NCBI RefSeq assembly: GCF_021531075.1
Contig: NZ_JADYTJ010000009.1
Coordinates: 21,487 to 85,486 of the forward strand
DNA: 64,000 nucleotides
Reading direction: 5' to 3'
Origin: Bacteroides caecigallinarum
GTDB lineage: Bacteria > Bacteroidota > Bacteroidia > Bacteroidales > Bacteroidaceae
Shown piece after piece: positions 63,973 through 64,000 of the stretch. The number at the start of each line of letters is the position of its first letter. Position 1 is the first letter of the stretch. Below the pieces are notes generated by a model. The model had not been told where the DNA came from and ran no database searches. It saw only the letters and a program-made list of their open reading frames with translations. The position numbers and the translations under genes were made by a program.

Positions 63973-64000
63973 TCCTATTTTGGGCGCCATTCGAGATACG

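Larger units (their letters stand above)
63871..64000 (-). mobile_element. 3' end of a group II intron, truncated by the window edge
   Basis: On the minus strand a domain V rod is followed by a domain VI stem with a branch-point-type loop and the CCTCCTACTCGATT ending typical of bacterial group II introns. The 3' boundary is near 63871, 12 bases past the ppiD stop and in opposite orientation to ppiD. The part encoding a reverse transcriptase/maturase, if any, would lie beyond base 64000. A self-splicing mobile retroelement. Confidence 0.88.

Overview
The window is chromosomal DNA from a member of the Bacteroidales, probably Bacteroides-like. The evidence is the AT-rich base composition, the recurrent -7 promoter motif TAnnTTTG (sometimes with a TTTG -33 element 19 bp upstream), scarce Shine-Dalgarno sites, and lineage-typical families (GldH, RicT/PSP1, DUF4199, DUF4421, DUF4105, DUF5723, DUF6048, DUF6340, DUF6452, a 764-residue PiT transporter and a fused NfnAB-type protein). 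No species is claimed.

Layout. 1-2920: a truncated AI-2E transporter, rsmI and a coiled-coil lipoprotein. 2936-3419, minus strand: SRP RNA followed by three tandem tRNA-Thr(UGU) genes. 3525-7886: an envelope and metal operon (DUF4199, GT2, DUF6452, DUF6048, mntP, apbE). 8123-13661: an exported phospholipase D-like protein, then metF, holB, ricT and gldH. 13664-20125, minus strand: purH-type IMP cyclohydrolase, mreB, mreC, mreD, mrdA and rodA, the rod-shape and peptidoglycan elongation machinery. 20503-22963: PiT phosphate transporter behind a Pho-box-like array. 22984-29205: BASS transporter, class I fumarase, hflX, an unknown membrane protein, queH and a GNAT enzyme. 29270-35137: divergent NfnAB-like oxidoreductase and a TPR plus 2-oxoacid:ferredoxin oxidoreductase operon, which may form a ferredoxin/NADPH module. 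35210-44266: porin, solute-binding protein, Gfo/Idh enzyme, DUF4421, a minus-strand envelope trio of unknown function, and DUF5723. 44363-49961: valS, an MBL-fold hydrolase and two uncharacterised proteins. 49986-56140, minus strand: secA, a degenerate alkaline-phosphatase-fold protein and a DUF4105 protein. 56281-63858: coaX, an outer-membrane barrel, a TPR protein, lptC, a CNNM/CBS protein and a PpiD-like foldase. 63871-64000: the 3' end of a minus-strand group II intron cut by the window edge.

Most genes are core housekeeping functions. The less ordinary material is intergenic or subtle. Two loci carry a 4 x 22-bp palindromic array that shares its first 30 bases and its end. Two loci carry an 11-bp phased TTTAAA array next to a GAACAG/CTGTTC hairpin. 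Near-complementary 30-bp repeats flank fumarase. A Pho-box-like array precedes the phosphate transporter. The IMP cyclohydrolase lacks the usual AICAR transformylase half. A phosphatase-fold protein has lost nearly all its metal ligands and is translationally coupled to DUF4105. A 56-residue membrane protein is embedded in the 2-oxoacid oxidoreductase operon.
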